64,000 nucleotides of DNA from an uncultured Oscillospiraceae bacterium (GCA_944385675.1 CALWYD010000100.1:1-64000), one strand, 5' to 3'. Counted from the stretch's first letter, positions 42,328-51,762 are shown. Notes: generated from the sequence alone by a model not told the origin. Numbers and translations are program-made.

Positions 42328-43252
42328 CATTGCCGTTCTTATTCCCTGCTACAACGAGGCTGCCACCATTGGCAAAGTAGTGGGGGATTTCCGCGCCGCC
42401 CTGCCTGAGGCGGTTATCTATGTCTACGACAACAACTCCACCGACCACACAGATGAGATAGCCCGGGCGGCAGGAGCCGTCGTGGGCTATGAACACCGTC
42501 AGGGCAAAGGGAACGTCATCCGAACCATGTTTCGGGATATTGAAGCCCGGTGCTACCTGATGGTGGATGGAGATGACACCTACCCCGCCCAGTGCGCCAG
42601 ACAGATGGTGGATGCCGTACTGAAGGAGGGAGCGGATATGGTGGTGGGCGACCGCCTGTCCTCCACTTACTTCCAGGCAAACAAGCGTCCCTTCCACAAC
42701 ACGGGCAACATACTGGTGCGCAAGCTGGTCAACCGTTTTTTTCACGGCAGCATTCAGGACATTATGACCGGTTATCGGGCCTTCAGCCGGCTATTTGTAA
42801 AAACCTGCCCGGTGCTCTCCCGGGGCTTTGAACTTGAAACTGAGATGTCTATCCATGCCCTGGATAAAAACTTTGCCCTTGTAAACATTCCTGTAGATTA
42901 CCGGGACAGGCCTGCGGGCAGCCAGTCAAAATTGAACACTTATTCTGACGGGGCCAGAGTCCTTATGACCATTTTCCGTCTGGTGAAGGACTATAAACCC
43001 CTGGCGTTCTTCTCCACCTTGGCCCTGCTGCTGGCCGCCTTGGCTGTGGGGCTGTTTGTCCCTGTCTTCCTGGAGTACCTGGACACCGGCCTGGTGGCCC
43101 GCTTCCCCACGCTCATCGTGGCTGGTTTTTTCTTTCTAGGTGGACTTCTCACCTTCTGCTGCGGGCTGATTCTGGATACCGTTATTAAAAAAGAGCGGCA
43201 GAATTTTGAGCTGTGGCTTAACTTGCTCCGTTCCACGGAGGAGCGGTTGTGA
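42320..43252 (+). CDS. Family 2 glycosyltransferase with C-terminal membrane anchor
   Basis: A 310-residue enzyme of the polyprenyl-phosphate sugar transferase type. The nucleotide-sugar region is AVLIPCYNEAATIGKVV, and the metal-binding motif lies in MVDGDDTYPA. Two hydrophobic segments near residues 230-290 anchor it to the membrane. It probably makes a polyprenyl-phosphate sugar, which the GtrA protein encoded next would move across the membrane. It overlaps both neighbours (8 and 4 bp). Confidence 0.88.
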   Translation: MDNIAVLIPCYNEAATIGKVVGDFRAALPEAVIYVYDNNSTDHTDEIARAAGAVVGYEHRQGKGNVIRTMFRDIEARCYLMVDGDDTYPAQCARQMVDAVLKEGADMVVGDRLSSTYFQANKRPFHNTGNILVRKLVNRFFHGSIQDIMTGYRAFSRLFVKTCPVLSRGFELETEMSIHALDKNFALVNIPVDYRDRPAGSQSKLNTYSDGARVLMTIFRLVKDYKPLAFFSTLALLLAALAVGLFVPVFLEYLDTGLVARFPTLIVAGFFFLGGLLTFCCGLILDTVIKKERQNFELWLNLLRSTEERL

Positions 43253-43692
43253 GGCGGGCTCTGAAATGGCTGGGACAGCTGATACGGGACCCCAGTCTGC
43301 ATTGGTTTTTGCTCATCGGCCTGGGCAATACTGCTCTGAGTGTATTTCTTCAGCTGTTGTTCTACTCCCGGTTTCACTGGGGCTATTGGCCCTCCAGCGC
43401 CCTAGCCTTCTGTATCGCCAGTGTCTCCAGTTTTTACCTCAACCGCCGCTTCAGCTTCCACAGCCACGGGGCGGTGTGGGCCGACGCCCTGCGTTTTTCT
43501 CTGAATATTGCCGTGTGCTACCTCATTGCCTATGGGATAGCTCAGCCTCTGACCAACCTGGTGGTGCCAAAAATTGGTTGGCCCCTTTTGGTGCGTTTTC
43601 AGGGAGAACTGTCCATGCTGGTGGGCAACGGGCTGTTCACCTGTCTAAACTACTTTGGCCAGCGTTTTTTTGCCTTCTCCTGCCGGGATTAG
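43249..43692 (+). CDS. GtrA family membrane protein (putative lipid-sugar flippase)
   Basis: A 147-residue protein with four membrane segments and the GtrA pattern (FLLIGLGNTALSVFLQLLF, then SVSSFYLNRRFSF). GtrA-like proteins are thought to flip polyprenyl-phosphate sugars made by a partner glycosyltransferase. The GTG start overlaps the glycosyltransferase stop by 4 bp (GTGA). With the DUF6020-like protein this forms a three-part surface-glycan modification set. Confidence 0.85.
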   Translation: MRRALKWLGQLIRDPSLHWFLLIGLGNTALSVFLQLLFYSRFHWGYWPSSALAFCIASVSSFYLNRRFSFHSHGAVWADALRFSLNIAVCYLIAYGIAQPLTNLVVPKIGWPLLVRFQGELSMLVGNGLFTCLNYFGQRFFAFSCRD

Positions 43693-43811
43693 CGGCCGCA
43701 CTGTGTAAAATACAGCACGTCCAAAATATTTTTAGGTTTTTTTCCAAACTGTGCATACTTTTCCTCTCTCCGGGTATGCTACCCTTGCATCCCAGGAAAG
43801 GAGGTTTGCAC

Positions 43812-43937
43812 ATGAATCCCAATCAACCCAATAATCCTGCCCCTCAGGACAGCGTTGCGCCCCAGTCTTCCAAGCATCAGCGCAACCAGAAGGCTCCTAA
43901 GGGGCAGAAAAACCCCTCCCAGCAGACCGACCGCTAA
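43812..43937 (+). CDS. Small hydrophilic peptide (41 residues), unknown
   Basis: A 41-residue peptide rich in Asn, Gln, Pro, Lys and Ser with almost no hydrophobic residues (starts MNPNQPNNPAPQDSV). It is probably intrinsically disordered. AAAGGAGG lies 7 bp before the ATG and a strong terminator starts 50 bp after the stop, so it looks like a genuine small gene. There is no Cys and no signal sequence. Function unknown; short disordered peptides of this type are known among small acid-soluble or stress proteins, but I see no family match. Confidence 0.65.
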   Translation: MNPNQPNNPAPQDSVAPQSSKHQRNQKAPKGQKNPSQQTDR

Positions 43938-43986
43938 GTCTTTTTGTCTCCATCCAAACCCCATGTCTTCCATCCCTCTCCGTCCT

Positions 43987-44019
43987 GCCCGCCCGTATTC
44001 ATACGGGCGGGCGTTTTTT
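43987..44019 (+). terminator. Intrinsic terminator of the small peptide gene
   Basis: A perfect 12-bp stem (GCCCGCCCGTAT / ATACGGGCGGGC) with a 2-nt nominal loop is followed by GTTTTTTA. Confidence 0.85.
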
Positions 44020-44281
44020 ATGTTACGTATGATCCACCGTGTCCAAATGCCCTCTCTTACAAATGGAGATTATTTTCCTTTGCCATACAACTTTCCGCTG
44101 TTAAGAATGGTTGTATACGCATAAAGATTTTGTAAGCAAACTCTCTCTTTTTCACGGCTTGATGGCCACTGGAGAACCCCCTCTTTTCCAAATATGCTAA
44201 AACATCTGTTTAATCTTGCTTTTTTGTAAAAGTGTTACCAATTTCTGTATTTCTCCCTTAACCTGCCCTGTCAGTGTGAAT

Positions 44282-44310
44282 TTGACACCTCCTACCCATT
44301 CCCCTATAAT
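44282..44310 (+). promoter_or_regulatory. Promoter of the DUF1538-PII operon
   Basis: Consensus TTGACA (44282-44287) and TATAAT (44305-44310) with a 17-bp spacer. Confidence 0.85.
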
Positions 44311-44416
44311 GAAACAGAGACAAAACGTGCTGGTGGGTGCGTAGTTTCCAACCGGCTCACTTTTTGATACAGTGCCCAGCAGCGACCCCGGCCCACCCGC
44401 AGAAAGGAGTTTTTCC

Positions 44417-45937
44417 GTGCATCTGAACCGACAGCTTAAGGAGAAAAACCAGGAATCCCTAGCCAGTGTATTGCCTATCACCGCAATTGTATTGCTGCTC
44501 TCTATTACGGTCGCCCCTCTGGCTCCCGGCACCTTGATCCTGTTTTTATTTGGGGCCATTTTGCTGGTGGCTGGCATGGGGCTTTTTACCCTGGGCGTGG
44601 ATATGTCCATGATCCCCATGGGAGAAGGCGTAGGCATAGAGATGAGCCGGCAGAAAAGCCCTCTTGTCTCCGTGGCAATTTATTTTCTCTTGGGTGTACT
44701 CACCACCGTGGCAGAGCCGGATTTGCAGGTATTGGCCCAGCAGGTACCTGATATTGAAAATTTGGTACTTATCCTCACTGTGGCCGTTGGAGTGGGTATC
44801 TTCCTGGTCGGTGCCGCCCTGCGCATTCGGCTTGCAATTCCTCTGCGGCGGATGCTGGTGCTGTTCTACCTGCTGGTCTTTGGGATAGCTGCCGTCGCCC
44901 CTAACCACTTTATTCCGGTCTCCTTCGATTCCGGAGGGGTTACCACCGGACCGATCACAGTCCCCTTTATTATGGCACTTGGCCTGGGCATTGCTTCTAC
45001 CCGAAGCGACGCCAATTCCGCCAGTGACAGCTTTGGCCTGATCTCCCTGTGCTCTATCGGCCCAGTTCTTTCCGTACTGCTGCTGGGTATTCTCTATCGT
45101 CCAGAGACGGCGGTATATTCCGGAAATGAGCTGCCCGCGGTAGAGACCACCGCCCAGGCTGCCCGGTACTTTCTCTCTGCTCTGCCTCACTATTTCCGGG
45201 AAGTGGCCTTCTCTCTGCTCCCCATTGTGGGATTATTTCTGGTCTTCCAGCTTATCACCCGCCGTTTTCAGGGCAATCAGCTTTTGAAAATCTGTGCCGG
45301 GCTGCTTTATACCTACTTGGGCCTTGTACTGTTTCTGTGCGGGGTTAATGTGGGCTTCATGCCTGCAGGCCAATTCATCGGCGCCACTGTGGCCGGTGGT
45401 GGGCAGCGCTGGCTGCTGGTACCTATTGGGATGCTCATTGGTTACTACATCGTCAAGGCTGAGCCCGCAGTTGCCGTGCTCACCAAGCAGGTGGAGGAGG
45501 TGTCCAACGGCTCCATCTCCCACCGGGCGATGGGCCATGCTTTATCCATAGGGGTATGTGTGTCGGTGGGGTTGGCCATGGTGCGAATTCTCACCGGACT
45601 GAGCATTCTTTGGCTGCTGATCCCCGGTTACACCCTGGCTCTGGGTCTGTCTTTCTTTGTGCCGGCCATTTTTACCGGAATTGCTTTTGACTCCGGAGGA
45701 GTGGCCAGCGGCCCCATGACCGCCACCTTTCTGCTCCCCTTTGCCATGGGGGCCTGCTCCGCCTTGGGCGGCAACCTGATGACGGACGCCTTCGGCATTG
45801 TGGCCATGGTGGCCATGACACCCCTGGTCACAATCCAGACCATGGGGTTGGCCAGCCAGCTGCAGCACAAGCTGGCCCGCCGACGCCTGCGCTACCATAT
45901 GGAGCGGGTGGAAGACGTGGTTGTTTATTTTAGCTGA
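44417..45937 (+). CDS. DUF1538 membrane protein (two-repeat putative transporter)
   Basis: A 506-residue membrane protein with about 12-14 hydrophobic segments. It is an internal duplication: each half carries the sequence FDSGGV(T/A)(T/S)GP (VSFDSGGVTTGPITVPF in the first, IAFDSGGVASGPMTATF in the second), in re-entrant-like positions. The family is annotated DUF1538 with no proven substrate. The GTG at 44417 has AAAGGAG 7 bp upstream. The next gene, 17 bp away, encodes a tandem PII-like protein, which suggests nucleotide- or metabolite-controlled transport as in AmtB-GlnK pairs. Confidence 0.82.
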   Translation: MHLNRQLKEKNQESLASVLPITAIVLLLSITVAPLAPGTLILFLFGAILLVAGMGLFTLGVDMSMIPMGEGVGIEMSRQKSPLVSVAIYFLLGVLTTVAEPDLQVLAQQVPDIENLVLILTVAVGVGIFLVGAALRIRLAIPLRRMLVLFYLLVFGIAAVAPNHFIPVSFDSGGVTTGPITVPFIMALGLGIASTRSDANSASDSFGLISLCSIGPVLSVLLLGILYRPETAVYSGNELPAVETTAQAARYFLSALPHYFREVAFSLLPIVGLFLVFQLITRRFQGNQLLKICAGLLYTYLGLVLFLCGVNVGFMPAGQFIGATVAGGGQRWLLVPIGMLIGYYIVKAEPAVAVLTKQVEEVSNGSISHRAMGHALSIGVCVSVGLAMVRILTGLSILWLLIPGYTLALGLSFFVPAIFTGIAFDSGGVASGPMTATFLLPFAMGACSALGGNLMTDAFGIVAMVAMTPLVTIQTMGLASQLQHKLARRRLRYHMERVEDVVVYFS

Positions 45938-45954
45938 GAGAGGAGGAAACCCTT

Positions 45955-46629
45955 TTGACACAATCCATGCGTCTGATTGTCTCCATTGTGGATCGAGGCA
46001 GAGGAACGGCGATGCAAAAGCTATATAAAAGCCGTCAGATTTTTCTCCACTTCCAGTGCGCCGGGCGGGGTACCGCCACCTCAGAGATTATGGACATCTT
46101 AGGCCTGGGTTCCAGTGAGAAGGACGTGGTGCTCTCCTTTGCTCCTGCTCCTGCCTGTCGGCAGCTTCTGCAGGAATTGGACCGGGAGCTGCGAGGAAGC
46201 ACAGGGGCGGGCATTGTCTTCTCTCTGCCGGTGGGTGCCCTCAATAACTTAGCCGCCGCCCTGGTTGTGTTTAAAGCTGAGGAACGAAAACGAAACGGAG
46301 GAGAGGAACCTATGGACCACAATGAGGAGAATACTCTAATTCTAGTGGGCTGCAGCCGGGGACATACGGATGAGGTGATGACCACTGCCAAGGCCCAAGG
46401 GGCACGAGGAGGTACCGTAATCAAGGCCCGCCTGTCCGGACTGGAGGAACTGGAGCAGGCCTACAACCTGGCCGACTTAGCCGCTGAGCGGGAAATCGTG
46501 GCCATTGTGGTTCCCTCCACCCTGCGTTCCTCTATTATGGAGGCCATTAATACCGCTCACGGCCTGCGCAGCCCTGCTCAGTCTGTGTTGTGTGCCCTGC
46601 CCATCGAGGAAATCGTGCGGTTGGGATAG
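45955..46629 (+). CDS. Tandem PII-like regulatory protein
   Basis: A 224-residue protein made of two PII-like ferredoxin-fold halves. The first half is MRLIVSIVDRGRGTAMQKLYKS...DILGLGSSEKDVVLSF and the second is NTLILVGCSRGHTDEVMTTAKAQGARGGTVIKAR. The second keeps the GARGGTV(I)KAR block typical of PII-like proteins. No GlnB T-loop tyrosine signature is visible. It probably senses a nucleotide and regulates the DUF1538 transporter encoded upstream. The start is a TTG with GAGGAGG 8 bp upstream; an in-frame ATG at 45967 is the alternative. Confidence 0.78.
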   Translation: MTQSMRLIVSIVDRGRGTAMQKLYKSRQIFLHFQCAGRGTATSEIMDILGLGSSEKDVVLSFAPAPACRQLLQELDRELRGSTGAGIVFSLPVGALNNLAAALVVFKAEERKRNGGEEPMDHNEENTLILVGCSRGHTDEVMTTAKAQGARGGTVIKARLSGLEELEQAYNLADLAAEREIVAIVVPSTLRSSIMEAINTAHGLRSPAQSVLCALPIEEIVRLG

Positions 46630-46658
46630 CCTCCCAAATTATTTTTAAAGTAAACTAA

Positions 46659-46690
46659 GGGGTCCGCGGAATATCCGCGGACCCCTTTCG
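46659..46690. terminator. Bidirectional terminator between the PII-like gene and clpC
   Basis: A perfect 12-bp stem (GGGGTCCGCGGA / TCCGCGGACCCC) with a 3-nt loop sits between the two convergent stops, followed by TTTCG on the plus strand. Confidence 0.75.
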
Positions 46691-46694
46691 TGCT

Positions 46695-49133
46695 TTAGGC
46701 AGGACGGGTGGGACGCACCCGCACCTCGCCTCCTTCTGCCGTAACCCTGAGGATGTCTCCCTTCTTCAAGCTGCCCTCCAGCAAAAGATCTGCTGCAGGA
46801 TCCTCCACTAAATTGGCGATAGCTCGGCGCAGGGGACGGGCACCGTACTCCCGATCCTCTCCCCGGTTGGCCAGCAGAGCCACCGCCTCATCCTCGGCCT
46901 GCAAGGTCACGCCAAGAACAGACATGCGCTTTCCCGTTTCTTCCAGTAGCTGCCTGGTAATAGACCCCAAAGTGGCCCGATCCAGCGGGTGGAAGACCAG
47001 GGTGGCATCCAGCCGGTTTAAAAACTCCGGGGCAAAGGCCCGCCTGGCGTCGGCAAGTACCTCCCGCTCCAAATTTTCTCGCTCCACTGTGCTGTCTTCC
47101 AGAGCAAAACCCAGCTGCTTTCCTCGAGCAAACCGCCCTGCCCCCAGATTGGAGGTCATGACCAGTACCGTGTTCCGAAAATCTGTCTTGCGCCCCTGGG
47201 CGTCAGTGAGTACCCCCTCCTCCATTACCTGAAGGAGAATGGACCACACATCCCGATGGGCCTTTTCCAGCTCATCCAGCAACACCACTGACCAGGGGTT
47301 GCGCCGAACCTGCTCAGTGAGCTGTCCTCCCTCCTCATGGCCCACATAGCCCGGCGGGGAGCCGATGAGACGGGAGATGGTATGAGCCTCCATATATTCG
47401 GACATATCAAAGCGCAGCAGGGCCTCCTCCCGGCCAAAGAGCGCTGCAGCCAAGCTGCGGCACAGCTGGGTCTTTCCCACCCCGCTGGGGCCTAACAGCA
47501 GGAAGCTGCCCACCGGGCGGCGGGGATCTTTCAGTCCCAACCTTCCGCGCCGAATGGCTCGAACCACCGCATCCACTGCCCTGTCCTGTCCCAGCAATCG
47601 CCTGCGCAGAGCAGACTCCAGTCCTGCCAGCGCTTTTCTGTCGGCCTCACTGGGATCTGTGACGGGCACTCCTGTCCACTGGGTTAGTACGGCCTGGATG
47701 TGGCATTTCTCCACCTGGCAAGGCTGCCGTTTCTTGACCCACTGGCGGCGCCCCTCTTCCAGCTGGCGTCGAAAGCTGTTCTCTGCGTCCCGGAGCATGG
47801 CCGCCTTTTCAAAATCCTGCGCCCGGATAGCTTTCTCCATTTGCCGGCCAGCCTGTCCAGCCCGGTTCTCCAGTTCCTGCAGTTCAGGCGGGAGGTGTCG
47901 CCCGGCCAGCCGCGCCCGAGAGGCGGCTTCGTCTATTAAGTCGATAGCTTTGTCGGGCAGATAGCGCTGAGGCAGATAACGAATGGATAGGTCCACCGCA
48001 GCCTCCAGCGCCTCATCGGTAATGGTCAGATGGTGATGGGTCTCATACCGGCTGCGCAGCCCACGCAAAATTGCCATGCTTTGCTCCCGATTGGGTTCCC
48101 GGACCGTGACAGGCTGGAAACGGCGCTCCAACGCAGAATCCTTTTCAATGTGGCGTCGATACTCGTCCAGAGTGGTAGCCCCGATTACTTGTAGCTCCCC
48201 TCGGGCCAGGGCGGGTTTGAGGATGTTAGCCGCGTCAATAGCTCCCTCAGCACTGCCTGCCCCTACAATGGTATGCAGCTCGTCAATAAACAAAATCACA
48301 TTTCCTGACCGACGCACCTCGTTCAGCACATGTTTTAGCTTCTCCTCAAACTCCCCCCGGTACTTAGTACCGGCTACCATGGCGGACAAATCCAGAGCAC
48401 ATACCCGCTTCCCCAACAGATGACCCGGGGCAGTGCCATTGGCAATGGCCAGGGCAAGCCCCTCTACCACCGCGGTTTTGCCTACACCAGGCTCCCCCAC
48501 CAAGGCGGGGTTATTCTTGGTTCGGCGGGATAAAATCTGGATGACCCGCTCCAGTTCCTCTTCCCGGCCGATCACAGGATCTAGCTTTCCCGCTGCAGCC
48601 ATACGGGTCAGATCCCGGGCACACTGGTCTAACTGCCTGGTGTCTGAAGAAATGGGCCGCTGTTCCGGTTCCCGAGCTCGGAACCGGGAATACTCTTCTC
48701 CCCCCAGAGAGGCGCTCACCATATGGTAAAGCTTCTGGGTGTCCACCCCACAGTCGGCCAACAGCCGGCAGGCACCGCTCTCCTCCGTCCCCAGCAGCCC
48801 CAACAGCAGATGTTCCGAATTGACTGCCCGCTGGCCCAGCCGCTTACTCTCTCCTGCCGCCACCTGTATGGCCTGACAGCAGTGGGGAGTAAGCCCCTGA
48901 TGAATGGCAGGGCATGGTACCCCAATCCCCACGCGCTGGGCGATGGCCGCCTGCAGAGCCTGACTGCTTGCCCCCGACTTGCGCAATGCCACCGCAGCAG
49001 GGCTGTACTCCTGACCGGCCAGCCCCAGCAGCAAGTGCTCACTGCCCACATAGCTGTGCCCCAGACGGGCGGCATTTTCCTGAGCCAGACGGATAGCCCC
49101 CAGGGCAGTAGATGTAAATCGGTTGTCTGACAT
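46695..49133 (-). CDS. clpC: ClpC-type ATP-dependent Clp protease ATPase subunit
   Basis: An 812-residue HSP100 unfoldase that feeds substrates to ClpP. It has two Clp_N repeats (about 5-140, [10 protein letters not shown] and [10 protein letters not shown]) and a first AAA domain with Walker [13 protein letters not shown]-like coiled middle segment ([19 protein letters not shown]) and a second AAA domain with GPSGVGKT follow. No mcsA/mcsB/ctsR genes are adjacent, unlike in Bacillus. The ATG at 49133 has an AGGGGG site about 12 bp upstream. It shares a 121-bp divergent region with a ferredoxin gene. Confidence 0.92.
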   Translation of the reverse strand: MSDNRFTSTALGAIRLAQENAARLGHSYVGSEHLLLGLAGQEYSPAAVALRKSGASSQALQAAIAQRVGIGVPCPAIHQGLTPHCCQAIQVAAGESKRLGQRAVNSEHLLLGLLGTEESGACRLLADCGVDTQKLYHMVSASLGGEEYSRFRAREPEQRPISSDTRQLDQCARDLTRMAAAGKLDPVIGREEELERVIQILSRRTKNNPALVGEPGVGKTAVVEGLALAIANGTAPGHLLGKRVCALDLSAMVAGTKYRGEFEEKLKHVLNEVRRSGNVILFIDELHTIVGAGSAEGAIDAANILKPALARGELQVIGATTLDEYRRHIEKDSALERRFQPVTVREPNREQSMAILRGLRSRYETHHHLTITDEALEAAVDLSIRYLPQRYLPDKAIDLIDEAASRARLAGRHLPPELQELENRAGQAGRQMEKAIRAQDFEKAAMLRDAENSFRRQLEEGRRQWVKKRQPCQVEKCHIQAVLTQWTGVPVTDPSEADRKALAGLESALRRRLLGQDRAVDAVVRAIRRGRLGLKDPRRPVGSFLLLGPSGVGKTQLCRSLAAALFGREEALLRFDMSEYMEAHTISRLIGSPPGYVGHEEGGQLTEQVRRNPWSVVLLDELEKAHRDVWSILLQVMEEGVLTDAQGRKTDFRNTVLVMTSNLGAGRFARGKQLGFALEDSTVERENLEREVLADARRAFAPEFLNRLDATLVFHPLDRATLGSITRQLLEETGKRMSVLGVTLQAEDEAVALLANRGEDREYGARPLRRAIANLVEDPAADLLLEGSLKKGDILRVTAEGGEVRVRPTRPA

Positions 49134-49203
49134 ATTTCGGTCATTCCCCCTTGTTAATCTTCTGTAAGGATTCCCCCCTTTTGCAAAATTTAGCATTGCT
49201 TTT

Positions 49204-49238
49204 TTGAAAAGTTGTGTTAGAATGATTATACATTCTAA
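49204..49238 (+). promoter_or_regulatory. Ferredoxin promoter overlapped by a perfect inverted repeat
   Basis: TTGAAA (49204-49209) and TATACA (49227-49232) are 17 bp apart. TTAGAATG-ATTATA-CATTCTAA at 49217-49238 is a perfect 8-bp-arm inverted repeat covering the -10. Its AT-rich dyad resembles Fur/PerR-family boxes in general form, so metal or redox repression of the ferredoxin is a reasonable guess. Confidence 0.65.
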
Positions 49239-49254
49239 GGGAGGTGTACTTATC

Positions 49255-49425
49255 ATGGCTTATGTTATCGGTGATGCCTGCATCAGCTGTGGTTCCTGCG
49301 CGGAGACCTGCCCCGTAAGCGCGATCTCTCAGGGCGACGACCACTATGTGATCGATGCCGGCGCTTGTCTGGACTGCGGCTCTTGCGCCGCTACCTGTCC
49401 CGTGGGCGCTATTTCCCAGGGCTAA
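49255..49425 (+). CDS. 2[4Fe-4S] clostridial-type ferredoxin
   Basis: A 56-residue ferredoxin with two CxxCxxCxxxCP motifs ([12 protein letters not shown] and [12 protein letters not shown]), binding two [4Fe-4S] clusters. The internal duplication is obvious, with SAISQG and GAISQG following each motif. AAGGGAGG lies 10 bp before the ATG. It is monocistronic, with its own promoter carrying a palindromic operator and a terminator after the stop. It is likely a general low-potential electron carrier for fermentative metabolism. Confidence 0.95.
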   Translation: MAYVIGDACISCGSCAETCPVSAISQGDDHYVIDAGACLDCGSCAATCPVGAISQG

Positions 49426-49432
49426 GTCGAAA

Positions 49433-49465
49433 AACAGCGTCGGCATGGCCGACGTTGTTTTTTAT
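49433..49465 (+). terminator. Intrinsic terminator of the ferredoxin gene
   Basis: A 12-bp stem (AACAGCGTCGGC / GCCGACGTTGTT, with a G-T pair) is followed by TTTTTTAT. Confidence 0.8.
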
Positions 49466-49510
49466 ACGCTTTAATATAATTTTTAAAACTATATTTGGTG
49501 ATATTTTATA

Positions 49511-49539
49511 TTGATATTTTTAGGGCAGACGGATATACT
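49511..49539 (+). promoter_or_regulatory. Promoter of the hemolysin III family gene
   Basis: TTGATA (49511-49516) and TATACT (49534-49539) with a 17-bp spacer, 43 bp upstream of the start. Confidence 0.65.
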
Positions 49540-49582
49540 GGTAGCATGAGGAAAGTTCATTTCCTGGAAAGGAGTGCCCTGT

Positions 49583-50302
49583 ATGCGTTCTGATGCCCTT
49601 ACTGCTGATTTTCCCCTTTATGAGCCAAAACCCCGCCGCCGAGAAGTTCGCGACCCCTATGATGGGCTACGGCCCTGGTCAGCCATCACCCACGGAGTGG
49701 GCGCGCTGCTGGCCGCAGCGGGTACTGCGGCTTTACTGTTTCAGGCAGCGATACAGGGGAAATGGACCTCTTTTCTGCTGTTTTTGATCTATGGCCTGTC
49801 TATGGTCGGTCTCTATACTGCCAGCACCCTGTACCATTGTCTGAACACTTCCGTGGCGGGGCGCATCGCTCTGCGAAAATATGACCACTGCTCCATTTAT
49901 CTGTTGATTGCAGGCAGCTATACTCCTATCTGTATGACCGCTCTACGAGACAGCGGCGGGCCCCTCTTGCTCAGCTGTGTGTGGATCCTAGCGGTTGCCG
50001 GTCTTGTGCTCACTATCACTAAGCTGGGAATCCCCCGCTGGCTCACCAGCACTATTTATTTGGTAATGGGGTGGCTGGTTATATTTGCTGTGGTCCCGCT
50101 CTACCGTGCACTGCCTGCAGCAGGCCTTGGCTGGCTACTGGCCGGAGGACTGGCCTATACGGCAGGCGGTATACTTTACGCTGTCAAGTGGCCGGGCCGC
50201 CGTAACCCCAAATTTGGCTGCCACGAGATCTTCCACCTGTTCATTCTGCTGGGCAGTATTTTACACTTTGTAATGATGTACCAGGTGGTGGCCAAATTAT
50301 AA
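49583..50302 (+). CDS. Hemolysin III family membrane protein (YqfA type)
   Basis: A 239-residue protein with seven hydrophobic segments. The family pattern is clear: SAITHGVGALLAAAG at the start, TLYHCL, YDHCSIYLLIAGSYTP, and CHEIFHLFILLGSILHF near the end, with His residues that could bind zinc as in adiponectin-receptor relatives. The name is historical, and most members are not known to be haemolytic. The ATG at 49583 has AAAGGAG 8 bp upstream; the slightly longer frame lacks a site. Confidence 0.88.
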   Translation: MRSDALTADFPLYEPKPRRREVRDPYDGLRPWSAITHGVGALLAAAGTAALLFQAAIQGKWTSFLLFLIYGLSMVGLYTASTLYHCLNTSVAGRIALRKYDHCSIYLLIAGSYTPICMTALRDSGGPLLLSCVWILAVAGLVLTITKLGIPRWLTSTIYLVMGWLVIFAVVPLYRALPAAGLGWLLAGGLAYTAGGILYAVKWPGRRNPKFGCHEIFHLFILLGSILHFVMMYQVVAKL

Positions 50303-50316
50303 GCGGGCAATTAAAG

Positions 50317-50347
50317 AAAGACGCATCCCATATGGGATGCGTCTTTT
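50317..50347. terminator. Bidirectional terminator between hemolysin III and MATE genes
   Basis: A palindromic stem AAAGACGCATCCCA / TGGGATGCGTCTTT lies between the convergent stops, with A/T runs on both sides. Confidence 0.8.
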
Positions 50348-50379
50348 CTGATGATAGAAGTGCTCACTGTCCGGGGTGT

Positions 50380-51762
50380 CTATTGGGGAAGCTTCTTCAA
50401 CGGCAAAATGTTCCGGCGATAAACCCGACTTAAAAACAGTGCGCACAGACTAACTGAGAACAGCTCCGCAATGGGAAAAGCCCACCACACTGCCTGCAGT
50501 TCAAACACACGGGAGAGAAGAAATGCCACCGGAAGCAGCACCACTAGCTGGCGAACTACAGATACCATAAGGGAGAGTACTCCATGGCCCAGCGCTTGAA
50601 AGACTGAGGAACTGACGATACAGAACCCGGCAAGAAGGAAACTGTATGAGATGATGCGCAGAGCCGGCACACCGATGGTAAGCATATCCCCTGAGGTCTC
50701 CCCCTCCGCCATAAATAGAGCCAGGAACACGTGGGGGACCAGTTGGAAGGCCAGCAGGCCCAGCACCATAATGCCTATCGCGTACATAATACTCAGACGA
50801 ACCGTTTTAGAAATCCGATCCGGGCGCCCCGCCCCGTAGTTGTAGGCCACAATGGGCACCATGCCGTTGGTCAGGCCGAATACCGGCATAAAGATAAAGG
50901 ACTGGAGCTTAAAGTACACTCCAAACACAGCGGTAGCGGTGGCGGTAAAGGCCAGCAGAATTTGATTCATGCCAAAAACCATTACCGAGCCGATGGACTG
51001 CATGGCAATAGACGGCACACCCACACTGTAAATTCCTCCAATGACGGAGAGGTTTGGACGAAAACGGCGGAAATTTAACTGCACATCTGCATTGTACCGC
51101 AGGTTAAAATAGGCGGACAGGCAGGCACCCACAATCTGTCCGATGACCGTAGCCAAAGCCGCGCCAGCCACCTCCATGCGTGGAAACCCAAACAGGCCGA
51201 AAATCATAATCGGATCCAGGATAATATTAATAATCGCCCCCACTGCCTGGGTTATCATAGTTAAAAAGGTACGGCCGGTGGCTTGGAGAATGCGATCGAA
51301 GGTAACACTGGCAAACAGGCCTACGCTCACTCCGCACACAATGGACAAATAGTCCTCGCCATAATCCACAATAGCCGTGATGTCTGTTTGAATCGTATAG
51401 AAGAGTCGGGAACAGGTAAGCCCAAGCAGAGTAAATATCAGACAGCTCACCAGGGCTAGAAACAGACCATTCATAGCTGTTTGGTTGGCCTTTTTCTGTT
51501 CCTTCTGCCCCAGGCTCCTGGAGAGCATGGCATTAATTCCTACGCCGGTTCCCACACATACAGATATCATCAAATTCTGTACCGGAAAGGCCAACGAAAC
51601 TGCATTGAGGGCGTCTTCACTGAGCTTGGCCACAAACACACTGTCTACCACATTATAAAGGGCCTGAACCAGCATAGAAATTATCATGGGCACAGCCATG
51701 TTCAGCAACAACCTGTTAACGGGCATAACGCCCATCTTGTTTTCATTTGCAGGTTTTTCCAC
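50380..51762 (-). CDS. MATE family efflux transporter
   Basis: A 460-residue membrane protein with 12 hydrophobic segments in two related halves. It uses a Na+ or H+ gradient to export organic cations or drugs. Typical sequence includes MAVPMIISMLVQALYNVVDSVFVAKL in the first helices and GLTNGMVPIVAYNYGAGR in the second half. I chose the GTG at 51762 because GGGAGG lies 8 bp upstream; the 31-codon longer frame has no site. It is a single gene sharing a terminator with the convergent hemolysin III gene. Confidence 0.9.
   Translation of the reverse strand: MEKPANENKMGVMPVNRLLLNMAVPMIISMLVQALYNVVDSVFVAKLSEDALNAVSLAFPVQNLMISVCVGTGVGINAMLSRSLGQKEQKKANQTAMNGLFLALVSCLIFTLLGLTCSRLFYTIQTDITAIVDYGEDYLSIVCGVSVGLFASVTFDRILQATGRTFLTMITQAVGAIINIILDPIMIFGLFGFPRMEVAGAALATVIGQIVGACLSAYFNLRYNADVQLNFRRFRPNLSVIGGIYSVGVPSIAMQSIGSVMVFGMNQILLAFTATATAVFGVYFKLQSFIFMPVFGLTNGMVPIVAYNYGAGRPDRISKTVRLSIMYAIGIMVLGLLAFQLVPHVFLALFMAEGETSGDMLTIGVPALRIISYSFLLAGFCIVSSSVFQALGHGVLSLMVSVVRQLVVLLPVAFLLSRVFELQAVWWAFPIAELFSVSLCALFLSRVYRRNILPLKKLPQ

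Larger units (their letters stand above)
43938..44416. other. Intergenic region between the small peptide and DUF1538 genes
   Basis: About 480 bp containing the peptide terminator (43987-44019) and the DUF1538 promoter (44282-44310). The AT-rich middle shows no supported ORF. Confidence 0.5.
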
